DNA from: Marilutibacter aestuarii
Lineage (GTDB): Bacteria > Pseudomonadota > Gammaproteobacteria > Xanthomonadales > Xanthomonadaceae
NCBI RefSeq assembly: GCF_006546775.1
Contig: NZ_VICE01000071.1
Span: 1 to 40,242, forward strand
Direction: 5' to 3'
DNA length: 40,242 nt
The notes beneath the pieces were generated by a model, which was not told where the DNA came from, made no database searches, and was given only the letters and a program-made list of their open reading frames with translations. The position numbers and the translations under genes were made by a program. How positions within the stretch are numbered: the first letter of the stretch is position 1; the number at the start of each line of letters is the position of its first letter. This document shows positions 15,333-23,045 of the stretch, one piece after another.

Positions 15333-16042
15333 GGCGCCTCCTGGGTGAAGCCCAGTGCCTGCAGGCGTGCCCGGAACGCACGTGCTTCCCGGTAGGGGTA
15401 CGCCACCTGCTCGCCCTCGCGAACACCGTCGAAGCCGAACGACAGCGCGGGATCGTCGAGCTGGACCCGCTGCAATGCACCTGCGTCGCCTGGCATCTTG
15501 AAGACATGGGGTTCGTACATCGTCCCCGCCGTGCCGAGGGCGTTCTCCACGCTCCATGAAACAAGCACGACCAGCTCTTGGCCAGGCTCCGCGTCGGCGT
15601 TCGCCATGAAGGTCGCCGCGACAACCGGGTGCGCGCCGCCCTGGGAGCCGATGGGCGGAGAATGCGCTCGCCCCTGCCCCGAAGCCAGGCAGACGGTGAG
15701 TTGGAGTTCGCCGTCCTGTCCAGGCGCGTAGGCAAGTCGCAGCGTCGCCTCGCTACCGGCCGCCGCCATGGCTTGAGGGCGGGAGAGATACGGGGCTCCG
15801 TTGCCTCCCTCCACCGCGAACATTTCAATGGACGAGTCGGAAAAATCCGGACCCAGGGCAGGCAATGGCACGAGCTTCGGGCTGCCTTCGTCCGTCGCGC
15901 AAGGTCCCACCGCCGGCGACGCGTCGACGGCCGCGGTAGACGCTGCTGCCGGTTCCGGCGAAGGCAGCGATTCGGAGCATGCAACGATCGGGAGCAGTGC
16001 CCCGATGCATGCCAGGTGGAGGGTCTTCTTCATTCTGTTCAT
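15329..16042 (-). CDS. Lipoprotein after the GH19 lysin (candidate immunity or anchor)
   Basis: 237 residues. The ATG at 16042 shares one base with the TGA of the GH19 gene (TGATG), so translation is probably coupled; ATG codons at 16054 and 16033 are alternatives. The lipobox is LLPIVAC (Cys22). After an Ala/Ser/Pro linker the mature domain is beta-rich: LRLAYAPGQDGELQLTVCLA, GAHPVVAATFMANADA, ELVVLVSWSVENALG, ending with helices (EARAFRARLQALGF). There is no resemblance to MliC, PliC or PliG motifs or to the lipoprotein of the other module beyond the first residues. Family not recognised. By position it could protect against the adjacent lysin or be a pilus accessory. Confidence 0.75.
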   Translation of the reverse strand: MNRMKKTLHLACIGALLPIVACSESLPSPEPAAASTAAVDASPAVGPCATDEGSPKLVPLPALGPDFSDSSIEMFAVEGGNGAPYLSRPQAMAAAGSEATLRLAYAPGQDGELQLTVCLASGQGRAHSPPIGSQGGAHPVVAATFMANADAEPGQELVVLVSWSVENALGTAGTMYEPHVFKMPGDAGALQRVQLDDPALSFGFDGVREGEQVAYPYREARAFRARLQALGFTQEAP

Positions 16043-17001
16043 CAGGTTTCGCAATCCACGTCAGCGAAAACGTCATCCCGCCAGATGGCGTCGAAGTGGT
16101 CCCGCCGGTCGCCATAACTGCTGGTATGCCGGTTGATCACGCGGGTGATCGCGTCGACGTGGGCACCGTCGGTACCGGCGTCGGCGGCGAGGTGCAGGTT
16201 GTTCTGCGTCCAGTAATGAGCGGCCGACGCGAGCGCGTACTCCGGCTCGCCGAGGAGGTCGGGGTTCTCCATGAAATCGATGCTGTCGTCCCCCGAGGAT
16301 GCTTCGTACGCATCCTGCAGCGACTGGTAGTTGTCCCGGCCCGTGGTCTGCAGCAGCCCCCCGCCGCGGAACGCCCAGCCGTCGCCACTGGCGATGTCGC
16401 CATTGCCGATCCGGTCGGCGTAGGCGCGGTTCGCGATCGCCTCCTGGTCCGCTGCCTGGGTGACGTTTCCGTTGGCGTCCTGCAGCCTGCCGTAGCGGTC
16501 CGCCTCGTCCGGGTTCCTGGCGAAGTAACTGAACGTCGCCTTCAGCGCCGCCGCCGTGTAGTTCATGTTCTCGCGCAGGCGCAGCCGGGGCCCGGTCTCC
16601 TCGCGGACCTGTGCGAAGAAGTGCGAGAGGCGCTCCGGCGTATCGAGGTTGTACTCGACCAGGTTGCCATCCAGCTGGTCCGCGAACGCCTGCAGGAGAT
16701 CGGCGTCGGCATTGGGCCATACCTCTGCAAGCATCCCGGCGGTCACGGTGCAGGCGTCGTTGTCCCCGGGCTCGGCGAACATGCAGCCGCGTTCGGCTGC
16801 CCATGCATCCTTCGCGGCCTGGTCCAGGAAACACATGCCCGGGTCCGGGCACGCCGGCGCGTCCTGTCCACGGGCGCCCGGACCGAGTATTCCGAGCCCG
16901 AGCACCACCAACACGGGAAGCGGCCTGATCCAGCCAGCCGGTTTCGGATGTCGCAGGCGGAACAGGGGACGACCCCTCCTCGAACGTGCCGGTTGTTTCA
17001 C
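16042..17001 (-). CDS. Secreted GH19 chitinase/lysozyme-like hydrolase with CxDPGMCF N-domain
   Basis: 319 residues from a GTG at 17001 with GGAG six bases upstream; no ATG fits, and further upstream the frame runs into the Dsb gene. The basic N-terminus plus hydrophobic 28-42 is a signal peptide. Residues 51-84 repeat the small domain of the pesticin-like enzyme (CPDPGMCF, KDAW, RGC, DACT). The GH19 domain follows: SHFFAQVREETG with probable acid Glu135, RENMNYTAAAL with the second carboxylate Glu144, then FRGGGLLQTTGRDNY and PDLLGEPEYALASAAHYW, all typical of bacterial and phage GH19 enzymes. These split beta-1,4 bonds in chitin or peptidoglycan; the exported endolysin-like form favours peptidoglycan. 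Confidence 0.88.
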   Translation of the reverse strand: MKQPARSRRGRPLFRLRHPKPAGWIRPLPVLVVLGLGILGPGARGQDAPACPDPGMCFLDQAAKDAWAAERGCMFAEPGDNDACTVTAGMLAEVWPNADADLLQAFADQLDGNLVEYNLDTPERLSHFFAQVREETGPRLRLRENMNYTAAALKATFSYFARNPDEADRYGRLQDANGNVTQAADQEAIANRAYADRIGNGDIASGDGWAFRGGGLLQTTGRDNYQSLQDAYEASSGDDSIDFMENPDLLGEPEYALASAAHYWTQNNLHLAADAGTDGAHVDAITRVINRHTSSYGDRRDHFDAIWRDDVFADVDCET

Positions 17002-17024
17002 GTCAAACTCCTTTTCGACTTCGA

Positions 17025-17687
17025 CTACCACGCTTCGTACGCCTGCCTGGCGGGAGCCGCCCTGTCCAGCACGGGATCCAGGAATGCGGGCGTGGAACCG
17101 CTTGCCTGCAGGATGGTGCCGTCGGTGGTGCGCACCATCACCATCGGCGTGAACCGCCCCCATTCCTTCCAACGCCTCTTGAGCGCGGCATGCGAGGCGT
17201 CCAGCGACACCGCGCGGCCGGAGCCTGCGCTGAATCCGCCGCGACGCTGCGCGGCGTCGTAGGACCTGTAGTTCTGGTCGAGGCTGGCAACCGGATCGCG
17301 GGACGACAGGATGGCGGCGGCCACCCGGTCGCTGTCGGGCTTGAAGTAGGCGATGGGAACCCAGCGCACCCGCAGCCCGGGGCGCAGCTCGCCCAGCCTG
17401 GCATACACGCGCGCACAGTAGGGGCAATGGACGTCGCAGATGATCTGGACAGTGGGCTCGAGGCCTGCGCGTCCACCGAACACGACGCCCCGGGTTGCCC
17501 TGGCCATCTCCCAGGCGGAGGGCGACAGAGTCCTGGGTGCAAGGATGTCGTCCACGGCGCCCGGTGCCGCGGACAGCGGCAGGCACGCGGTCACCAGCAG
17601 GCATCCGGCGATGCGCGCCCACCTCCGGCACCATCGCCTGACATTCGCGTCCAGGGGGGACACTATGCGCACACCGGCGGCTCCCAT
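17025..17687 (-). CDS. DsbC/DsbG-like thioredoxin-fold protein, first module
   Basis: 220 residues from the ATG at 17687, overlapping the pseudopilin gene by 25 bases. GTG codons at 17672 (GGGAG eight bases before it) and 17663 (TAGTG overlap) are strong alternatives and leave a good signal peptide (hydrophobic 26-41, cleavage after PLSA). The thioredoxin fold has CPYC (88-91) preceded by Cys84, the RWVPIAYFKPDS segment and the FTPMVMV cis-Pro loop. It is a close paralogue of the protein at 14625. It follows the last pilus gene without a gap and precedes the GH19 lysin, so a role in disulfide formation for lysin or pilus proteins is likely. Confidence 0.85.
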   Translation of the reverse strand: MGAAGVRIVSPLDANVRRWCRRWARIAGCLLVTACLPLSAAPGAVDDILAPRTLSPSAWEMARATRGVVFGGRAGLEPTVQIICDVHCPYCARVYARLGELRPGLRVRWVPIAYFKPDSDRVAAAILSSRDPVASLDQNYRSYDAAQRRGGFSAGSGRAVSLDASHAALKRRWKEWGRFTPMVMVRTTDGTILQASGSTPAFLDPVLDRAAPARQAYEAW

Positions 17688-18649
17688 GGGTCGGGATCCA
17701 CGGGCGGATCCGGATCGCCGGGATCACCACCCCCCGGGGGATCGCCGCCGCCAGGTGGATTTCCTCCACCAGGGGGCTCACCGCCGCCCGGGGGATCTCC
17801 GCCACCTGGAGGGTCGCCACCGCCGGGAGGATTGCCACCGCCCGGGGGGGTGCCGCCGCCCGGCGGAGTGCCCGTACCGGGTGAACCGCCACCGCCGCCG
17901 TCGGCAAGCAGGTTGGCATCGAAGATCGGCGACTGCATGCGCACGATCGCGGTCGACTCCAGCGGGATCCGGAAGTGTTTCCCCATCACCCATTCCCCGT
18001 GCATCGGGTCGGGACCCGACTCCAGGGGGCTCTTCATGTCCACCGTGCCGTTGTCGAAGATGCCGTCGCGCTTCACGTAGTCGGACTCGCCGCGCAATAC
18101 GCGATCGACGAAGGGCACGATCAACGGGAAGTCATAGCGCACCTTGATCTTGAGGATGTTCGCGTCCTGGATGTTGACGCCGCTCGCGCCAACCTCGTCC
18201 GCTCTGAAGGCGAGGTTGTCATTGGGAAGCGCCTCGCGTCCGTCGTACTGCTTCTCCTTGAATTCCTCCCAGGCTTGTCGGGTCGGGCTGATGACCTCGA
18301 TCTGCGCGCTGCGTCCGTACCCGCCCACGCCGTCAAGGTCGAGTTTTGCCGCTCCATAGGCCCGCGCCAGCCCGACGACGTCGCTTGACGTCGCATAGAG
18401 CGGCGTCAGGCCCCGTGCCAGCCCGTCGCGCATGGCGTCCATGCGCGCGCCGTTGACCGCCCCGGCGCGGGCGGCTTCCAGCGCGGCATAGTCGAGCGTG
18501 GTCTTGGCGCGATAAATGAGTACCAGCTGGAAAACCAGCAGGACGAGGAACAGGAACACCGGGACGACCACGAGGAATTCGGGCAGCGATTGCCCGAGCT
18601 GCGCGCTCGGCGTTCTACTGGTGCGTCGGTTGGCGATCGTACGGTCCAT
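17663..18649 (-). CDS. TadE-like pseudopilin with (PPGGGX)8 tail
   Basis: 328 residues. The N-terminus is a class III prepilin-like signal: basic leader, then Gly19, then QSLPE with Glu24 at +5, and a hydrophobic helix (25-48, LVVVPVFLFLVLLVFQLVLIYR), as in TadE/TadF minor pseudopilins. Residues 50-250 form the periplasmic domain. The C-terminus is eight hexapeptides PPGGGX (X = T, N, D, D, E, N, D, D) and then an Asp/Pro tail ending in a Cys (WEPPVCA). The tail could act as a flexible spacer carrying a tip residue. The start has GGAG eight bases upstream and is 23 bases after the TPR gene. Confidence 0.85.
   Translation of the reverse strand: MDRTIANRRTSRTPSAQLGQSLPEFLVVVPVFLFLVLLVFQLVLIYRAKTTLDYAALEAARAGAVNGARMDAMRDGLARGLTPLYATSSDVVGLARAYGAAKLDLDGVGGYGRSAQIEVISPTRQAWEEFKEKQYDGREALPNDNLAFRADEVGASGVNIQDANILKIKVRYDFPLIVPFVDRVLRGESDYVKRDGIFDNGTVDMKSPLESGPDPMHGEWVMGKHFRIPLESTAIVRMQSPIFDANLLADGGGGGSPGTGTPPGGGTPPGGGNPPGGGDPPGGGDPPGGGEPPGGGNPPGGGDPPGGGDPGDPDPPVDPDPWEPPVCA
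17723..17866. repeat. 18-base tandem repeat encoding PPGGGX, eight units
   Basis: The coding repeat lies inside the TadE-like gene. Units are in register at the protein level but vary in third positions, so the peptide pattern is held rather than the DNA. Slippage here would lengthen or shorten the tail by six residues per unit without a frameshift. Confidence 0.9.
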
Positions 18650-18672
18650 GTCTTGCGCTCCCGTGTGCTTGC

Positions 18673-19236
18673 TCAGCGTCCGGCTCCACTCCCCGTGGCG
18701 GCTTTCGCACCCGCTGGCTCGACCCGGCGTCGCTCGACCTGCCTGGCTTCGCCTGCGTCCGCGCCCGCCTGCGGGCCTGGGGCCGGGGCGATGAGCGAGA
18801 ACACGGCGGTGGACAGCTTCAGGCTCTCGTCGAAGACGCGATCGCCGGAGTCGGAGTTCTGTACGCCCGCCGCGAACGAGACCTGGGCCTGGTGCAGGCG
18901 GACGAGTCCGAGGTTGTGCCACGCCTTGCCGTTGCCGGGATCCAGTTTCAGGCATTGCTGGTAGGCGATGGCAGCGTCGTCCTGGCGGCCCGTCCTGACC
19001 AGCGCATTGCCCAGCCGGTACCAGTAGAGGGCCTCGCCGGGGATCTGTTCGACAAGGTCGCGGTACAGACGCGAGGCCTCCTCGCTGCGTCCGTTGGCAT
19101 ACGCGGCCTCGGCGTGGCGCTCGAGTTCGACGATGTCGCCCATGGGCGGGGTCGCGGACCGCGCTTCATTGCCCGCGCAGCCAGCGACGGCCAGGCATGT
19201 GGGCAGGAGCATGCAAAAGACGACAAAGCGCTTCAT
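18673..19236 (-). CDS. TadD-like TPR lipoprotein
   Basis: 187 residues. The start at 19236 overlaps the DUF192 stop by four bases (ATGA); an ATG two codons earlier is possible. The signal peptide ends in LAVAGC with Cys20. Two to three TPR units follow: ELERHAEAAYANGRSEEASRLYRDL, ALYWYRLGNALVRTGRQ and KAWHNLGLVRLHQA, ending in a basic/Ala-rich tail. TPR lipoproteins (TadD, or PilF/PilW in type IV pili) help the outer-membrane secretin assemble. Length and lipobox agree with that role. Gene order (TadB, TadC, then TPR) is usual in Tad loci. Confidence 0.85.
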   Translation of the reverse strand: MKRFVVFCMLLPTCLAVAGCAGNEARSATPPMGDIVELERHAEAAYANGRSEEASRLYRDLVEQIPGEALYWYRLGNALVRTGRQDDAAIAYQQCLKLDPGNGKAWHNLGLVRLHQAQVSFAAGVQNSDSGDRVFDESLKLSTAVFSLIAPAPGPQAGADAGEARQVERRRVEPAGAKAATGSGAGR

Positions 19237-19580
19237 TTCCATTCCAGTACGTCTCCCGGACGGATCGAGAGCCGCTGGACGGCCCCCGCGTGGAACTCGA
19301 TCACGCTGCGGGCGCCACGTTGCATGCAGGCACGCCATGGGCGGATGCCTTCATGCACTCGGACCACGGTGCCGGCCTTGTCCACGAACACCACGTCGAG
19401 GGCGTAGCCCATGCCGAACGTGTGGATGCTCGCGCAAGGTTCGATGAGCATCGCCTCGCTGCCGTCGCTGGCGAGGGGCGCACGGAACAGCAAGCCACGA
19501 AAGCGGGCCCACCAGGACAGGGCCGCGCGACCGTGGGGCACCAGGCACGTCCCGTCGCGATAGAAGCGTATCGGCTTCAC
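19233..19580 (-). CDS. DUF192 family protein
   Basis: 115 residues. It has the DUF192 signature: a WWARFRGLLFR segment near the N-terminus, then EPCASIHTFGMGYALDVVFVD, with the conserved CxSIHTFxM motif, then VVRVHEGIRPWRACM and VIEFHAGAV. The start overlaps the tadC stop by four bases. DUF192 genes occur in many Tad loci. The function is unknown. There is no signal peptide, so this member is probably cytoplasmic or retained. Confidence 0.85.
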   Translation of the reverse strand: MKPIRFYRDGTCLVPHGRAALSWWARFRGLLFRAPLASDGSEAMLIEPCASIHTFGMGYALDVVFVDKAGTVVRVHEGIRPWRACMQRGARSVIEFHAGAVQRLSIRPGDVLEWK

Positions 19581-20464
19581 AGCAGGCCGTCCTCGACCAT
19601 CTTCAGGTAGATGAAATAGGCCAGCACGATGAAGATCAACGGGAAGAAGAACATGATCAGCGGCGCCATCATCTTCACTGGCGCTTCCAGGGCCAGCTTC
19701 TCCGCACGCAGGAAACGTTCCTCGCGGCGCTGCATCGACTGGGCGCGAAGGGTTTCACCGAGGCTGGCGCCGACCCGGTCGGCCTGGATCAGGGCGCTGG
19801 TGAAGCTCGAGATCTGGGCGATGTCCATGCGATCCGCCAGGCGCTTGAGTGCCTCCGAACGCGGGAGACCGGCCCGCAGGTCGCGCAACATCCGCGAGAA
19901 CTCCTGCGACAGCGGCCCGGGCGGTCCTTTCATCACCGCCTGCTCGATCGCGCCGGTGATGTTGAGGCCGGCCTCGACCGACATCGTGATGAAATCCAGG
20001 AATATCGGCAGGTCGCGGATCACGTGCTTCTGCCGGGTCTTGCGCCTTTCTCCCAGCCAGAGGCTCGGATAGAGCCACCCGAGCGGCAGCCCGAACACGA
20101 GACAGAATGCAAAGGTGGCGGGGTTGAGCTGCTTGAGCAGCATCACCACGAGCAGGAAGAAGCCCACCATCACGCCGGCCGCCACGACGCGCAGGCCCGC
20201 CAGTTCCTCCGGCGTGACAAGGTAGTCCTGCCCGGCCGCCTGGAGGTTGCGGTGCGCCTTCTCCAGGTCGCTCGACTTCATCCGCGGACCGATGACGAAG
20301 GTCGCCGCGGTCACGAGCGGCCAGATCATCTTCAGCCCGAACGGTAGCGGATCCTGATAGTCGCGCTCGTCCTGCGGCACTTGGTTCAGCAGGCCACGCG
20401 TGCCGACGATGACCATGACCATCGCTGCAACGATGCACAATGCAAGGAGTGATAGTTGGATCAT
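19577..20464 (-). CDS. tadC: Tad platform protein TadC
   Basis: 295 residues. The ATG at 20464 overlaps the tadB stop (ATGA). It belongs to the T2SF family of inner-membrane platform proteins: an N-terminal membrane helix (4-21), a pair of helices around 50-60 and 95-135, the cytoplasmic T2SF helical domain (RDLPIFLDFITMSVEAGLN, then GPLSQEFSRMLRDLRAG), and two C-terminal helices (MMAPLIMFFFPLIFIVLAYF). With TadB it forms the platform that couples the CpaF motor to pilin assembly. The long upstream opening belongs to tadB in another frame. Confidence 0.92.
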   Translation of the reverse strand: MIQLSLLALCIVAAMVMVIVGTRGLLNQVPQDERDYQDPLPFGLKMIWPLVTAATFVIGPRMKSSDLEKAHRNLQAAGQDYLVTPEELAGLRVVAAGVMVGFFLLVVMLLKQLNPATFAFCLVFGLPLGWLYPSLWLGERRKTRQKHVIRDLPIFLDFITMSVEAGLNITGAIEQAVMKGPPGPLSQEFSRMLRDLRAGLPRSEALKRLADRMDIAQISSFTSALIQADRVGASLGETLRAQSMQRREERFLRAEKLALEAPVKMMAPLIMFFFPLIFIVLAYFIYLKMVEDGLL

Positions 20465-21309
20465 ATGTCGATCGTCATGATCTTGACGCAGAATTTGTAG
20501 CCGATGTACTCGAGGATCACGCAGATCGCGATCACGCCGTAGCCCAGCCAGGTGTTGAACATCGGCGCCATCGTCGTGGGATAGGCGGACGCCAGGTATG
20601 CCGTGATCGCGACGGGAAGCATTGCCATCACGATGCCCTGCAGCTTGCCCTGGGCGGTCAAGGCCTTGACCTTGTTCTCCATGATCAGCCGCCGGCGCAG
20701 AGTTTCGGAGAGCGTCTTGAGGCTTTCGGCCAGGTTGCCACCCACCTCGCGGGAAATCGCCACCGCCGACACGAACAGCTTCACGTCGAGGACGGGGACA
20801 CGCTCGGCGAAATGGTCCAGCGCCTCCTCGGTCTTGACCCCGAGGTGCTGCTCGCGCAAGACCAGCGCCAGTTCCTGCGCAAGCGGTGGATAGCCGTCCT
20901 TGACCAGGCTCTCCATCGCCGGGGAGAAGCCCAGGCCCGCCTTCATCGTCCCTGAAAGCATCATCAGGGCGTCGGGCAACTGCTCCTGGATCTTGTTGAT
21001 GCGACGCTGCTTGAGCCAGCGATAGACCTTCTTGGGCATCACCGCCAGCACCACGGCGGCGACAAGCGCCACCAGTGGATTCCCGGTGACTGCCCATAGC
21101 AGCAGCGGCACCACCACCAGCACGACGATGTTCGTGATGTACAGCTGGCGGGCGTCGATGAACAGGAACATGTCCGCGAGGTTGACCCGCGCCTGCTCCA
21201 TGAAGGCCTCGTGGTAGCGCGCCATGAAGGTGTCGCCCGCCCGGATGGCGTAGACCCCCGCCAACGCGACCGCCGCGAACGCCGTGAATGCAATCAGCCA
21301 GACTTCCAT
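20461..21309 (-). CDS. tadB: Tad platform protein TadB
   Basis: 282 residues, T2SF family. There is an N-terminal membrane helix (4-22), a helix pair (about 58-92), the cytoplasmic four-helix domain with INKIQEQLPDALMMLSGTMKAG and ISREVGGNLAESLKTLSETL, and two C-terminal helices near 230-275. The gene lies three bases after cpaF and overlaps tadC by four bases. It is the first platform subunit, contacting CpaF. Confidence 0.92.
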   Translation of the reverse strand: MEVWLIAFTAFAAVALAGVYAIRAGDTFMARYHEAFMEQARVNLADMFLFIDARQLYITNIVVLVVVPLLLWAVTGNPLVALVAAVVLAVMPKKVYRWLKQRRINKIQEQLPDALMMLSGTMKAGLGFSPAMESLVKDGYPPLAQELALVLREQHLGVKTEEALDHFAERVPVLDVKLFVSAVAISREVGGNLAESLKTLSETLRRRLIMENKVKALTAQGKLQGIVMAMLPVAITAYLASAYPTTMAPMFNTWLGYGVIAICVILEYIGYKFCVKIMTIDI

Positions 21310-21312
21310 GGC

Positions 21313-23037
21313 CTAGTACTCCTCCGCCGGCTTGCGGAATATCGACAGGTCGATCTTCACGCCGCGATCGGCCAGCTCTTCCATGAACTCGGGTATGGCC
21401 CCGGTGGCTTCGAACGTGCCTTCCACCTTGCCGTCCGCACCATGATGGGTACGCACCTTGTAATGGAAGATGTCCTGCAGCTGGATCGTGCCGCTCTCGA
21501 TGCCCGTGACCTCGGTGATGTGGGTGACCTTGCGGGAACCGCACGGGAAGCGTCGCTGGTGCACGATCATGTCGACGGCCGACGCGATCTGCTCGCGTAC
21601 CACCGCCATCGGCAGTTCCATGCCGGCCATCAGCACCATCACCTCGATGCGCGATATCGCGTCTCGCGGCGAGTTCGCGTGCGCCGTGGTCAGGGATCCC
21701 TCGTGGCCCGTGTTCATCGCCTGCAGCATGTCCAGGGTCTCGCCGCCACGACACTCGCCGACGACGATGCGATCGGGTCGCATGCGCAGCGCGTTCTTGA
21801 CGAGGTCACGGATGGTCACCTGGCCCTTGCCTTCCAGGTTGGGGGGGCGTGCCTCCAGTGCGACGAGATTGGGCTGGACGAGCTTGAGCTCGGCCGCGTC
21901 CTCGATGGTGACGATGCGATCCCGTGCGGGGATGAAGTTGGAGAGGATGTTGAGCAAAGTGGTCTTGCCCGATCCGGTGCCTCCGGTGACGACGATGTTC
22001 TTGCGTTCGCTGACGGCGGTTTCGAGGAACGCGAGCATGCCTTCGTTGATCGATCCGTAACCGAGCAGGTCGCGGCCGACGAGCTTCTTCTTGGCGAACT
22101 TGCGGATGCTGATGCTCGGGCCACGCAGGGCGATCGGCGGGATGATCGCATTGACGCGCGAGCCATCCTTGAGGCGCGCATCCACCATCGGCGAGCTTTC
22201 GTCGATGCGCCGGCCGAGTGGCGCGACGATGCGCTCGATCGCCGACAGCACGGCCCGGTCGTTGGTGAAGTGGACCGCCGACTTTTCGATCCGCCCGCTC
22301 CGCTCGATGTAGATCTGGTCGTGCGCGTTGACCATGATCTCGGTGACGGTGTTGTCGTCGATCAGGTCCTCGAGTGGACCCAGGCCGATGGCTTCGTCCA
22401 GGACCTGCTTGGCCAGCATCCTGCGATTGATGATCTTCGGGAGGTCGGCGTACTCCTTGTCCATGACCGCTTCGATCAGTTCGATCGTCTTCTCGCGCAG
22501 CGCGGCGTCCGTGAGGCTGCGGACGTCCACCCGCCGCAGGTCCATCTGCTTGACCAGTGAGGCATGCACGCGCTCGCGCCAGACGACGATGTCGGGTGGC
22601 GCGTCGGCCGTGGTGGCGATCTCGGTTGAATCGCTTGCAGGCGGGGTCGCGACGGCCGCCCCGACCGCCGGCGCGGGGGCCGGGTCGGTCGCCGGGCCAT
22701 CGTGGGGCACCTGGATGGAGCCCGGAGCGGCTACGCGACTCCCCGAGTCGGAGAATATCCGCAGGCGATAGTCGCCGATCTCCACGATGTCGGTGCTGCT
22801 GATGGGCCCGAGCTTCTCCTTGATGGCATTGCCGTTCACCCGGACCTGTGCCCGCCCCCCGGTCGATTCGATGAACATGCCCTCGTCCTGCGCACGGATG
22901 AGCGCGTGATGCTTGGCGATGCTCCAGCCCTGCAGGATCACCAGGTTCTCCTCGCTGCGCCCGATGCCGCACTCGTTGTGCAGGCAACGGATCTTCCTGG
23001 GCTCGCTTCTGGGGGCTTCTACGACGACGTTGAACAT
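21313..23037 (-). CDS. cpaF: FHA domain-CpaF/TadA secretion ATPase fusion
   Basis: 574 residues. Residues 1-95 are an FHA domain: GIGRSEEN (24-31), SIAKHHA (39-45) and VNGNA (67-71) place the Arg, Ser/His and Asn that read phosphothreonine. An Ala/Pro/Thr-rich linker (96-150) leads to the CpaF motor: N-terminal helical domain (155-215), then the RecA-like core with Walker A GGTGSGKTT (352-360), an Asp/Glu box (IVTIEDAAELKL), Walker B (DRIVVGECRGGE) and His box (TTAHANSP). CpaF powers Flp pilin assembly and possibly retraction. The N-terminal FHA is absent from the classical Caulobacter and Aggregatibacter proteins, and suggests control by a Ser/Thr kinase. Confidence 0.93.
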   Translation of the reverse strand: MFNVVVEAPRSEPRKIRCLHNECGIGRSEENLVILQGWSIAKHHALIRAQDEGMFIESTGGRAQVRVNGNAIKEKLGPISSTDIVEIGDYRLRIFSDSGSRVAAPGSIQVPHDGPATDPAPAPAVGAAVATPPASDSTEIATTADAPPDIVVWRERVHASLVKQMDLRRVDVRSLTDAALREKTIELIEAVMDKEYADLPKIINRRMLAKQVLDEAIGLGPLEDLIDDNTVTEIMVNAHDQIYIERSGRIEKSAVHFTNDRAVLSAIERIVAPLGRRIDESSPMVDARLKDGSRVNAIIPPIALRGPSISIRKFAKKKLVGRDLLGYGSINEGMLAFLETAVSERKNIVVTGGTGSGKTTLLNILSNFIPARDRIVTIEDAAELKLVQPNLVALEARPPNLEGKGQVTIRDLVKNALRMRPDRIVVGECRGGETLDMLQAMNTGHEGSLTTAHANSPRDAISRIEVMVLMAGMELPMAVVREQIASAVDMIVHQRRFPCGSRKVTHITEVTGIESGTIQLQDIFHYKVRTHHGADGKVEGTFEATGAIPEFMEELADRGVKIDLSIFRKPAEEY

Positions 23038-23045
23038 GGGCCTAC

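Noticed and set aside
12862-16042. Reading the two module lipoproteins as known lysozyme inhibitors (MliC, PliC, PliG)
   Set aside because: None of the signature sequences of those inhibitors is visible; immunity is kept only as a hypothesis from position.
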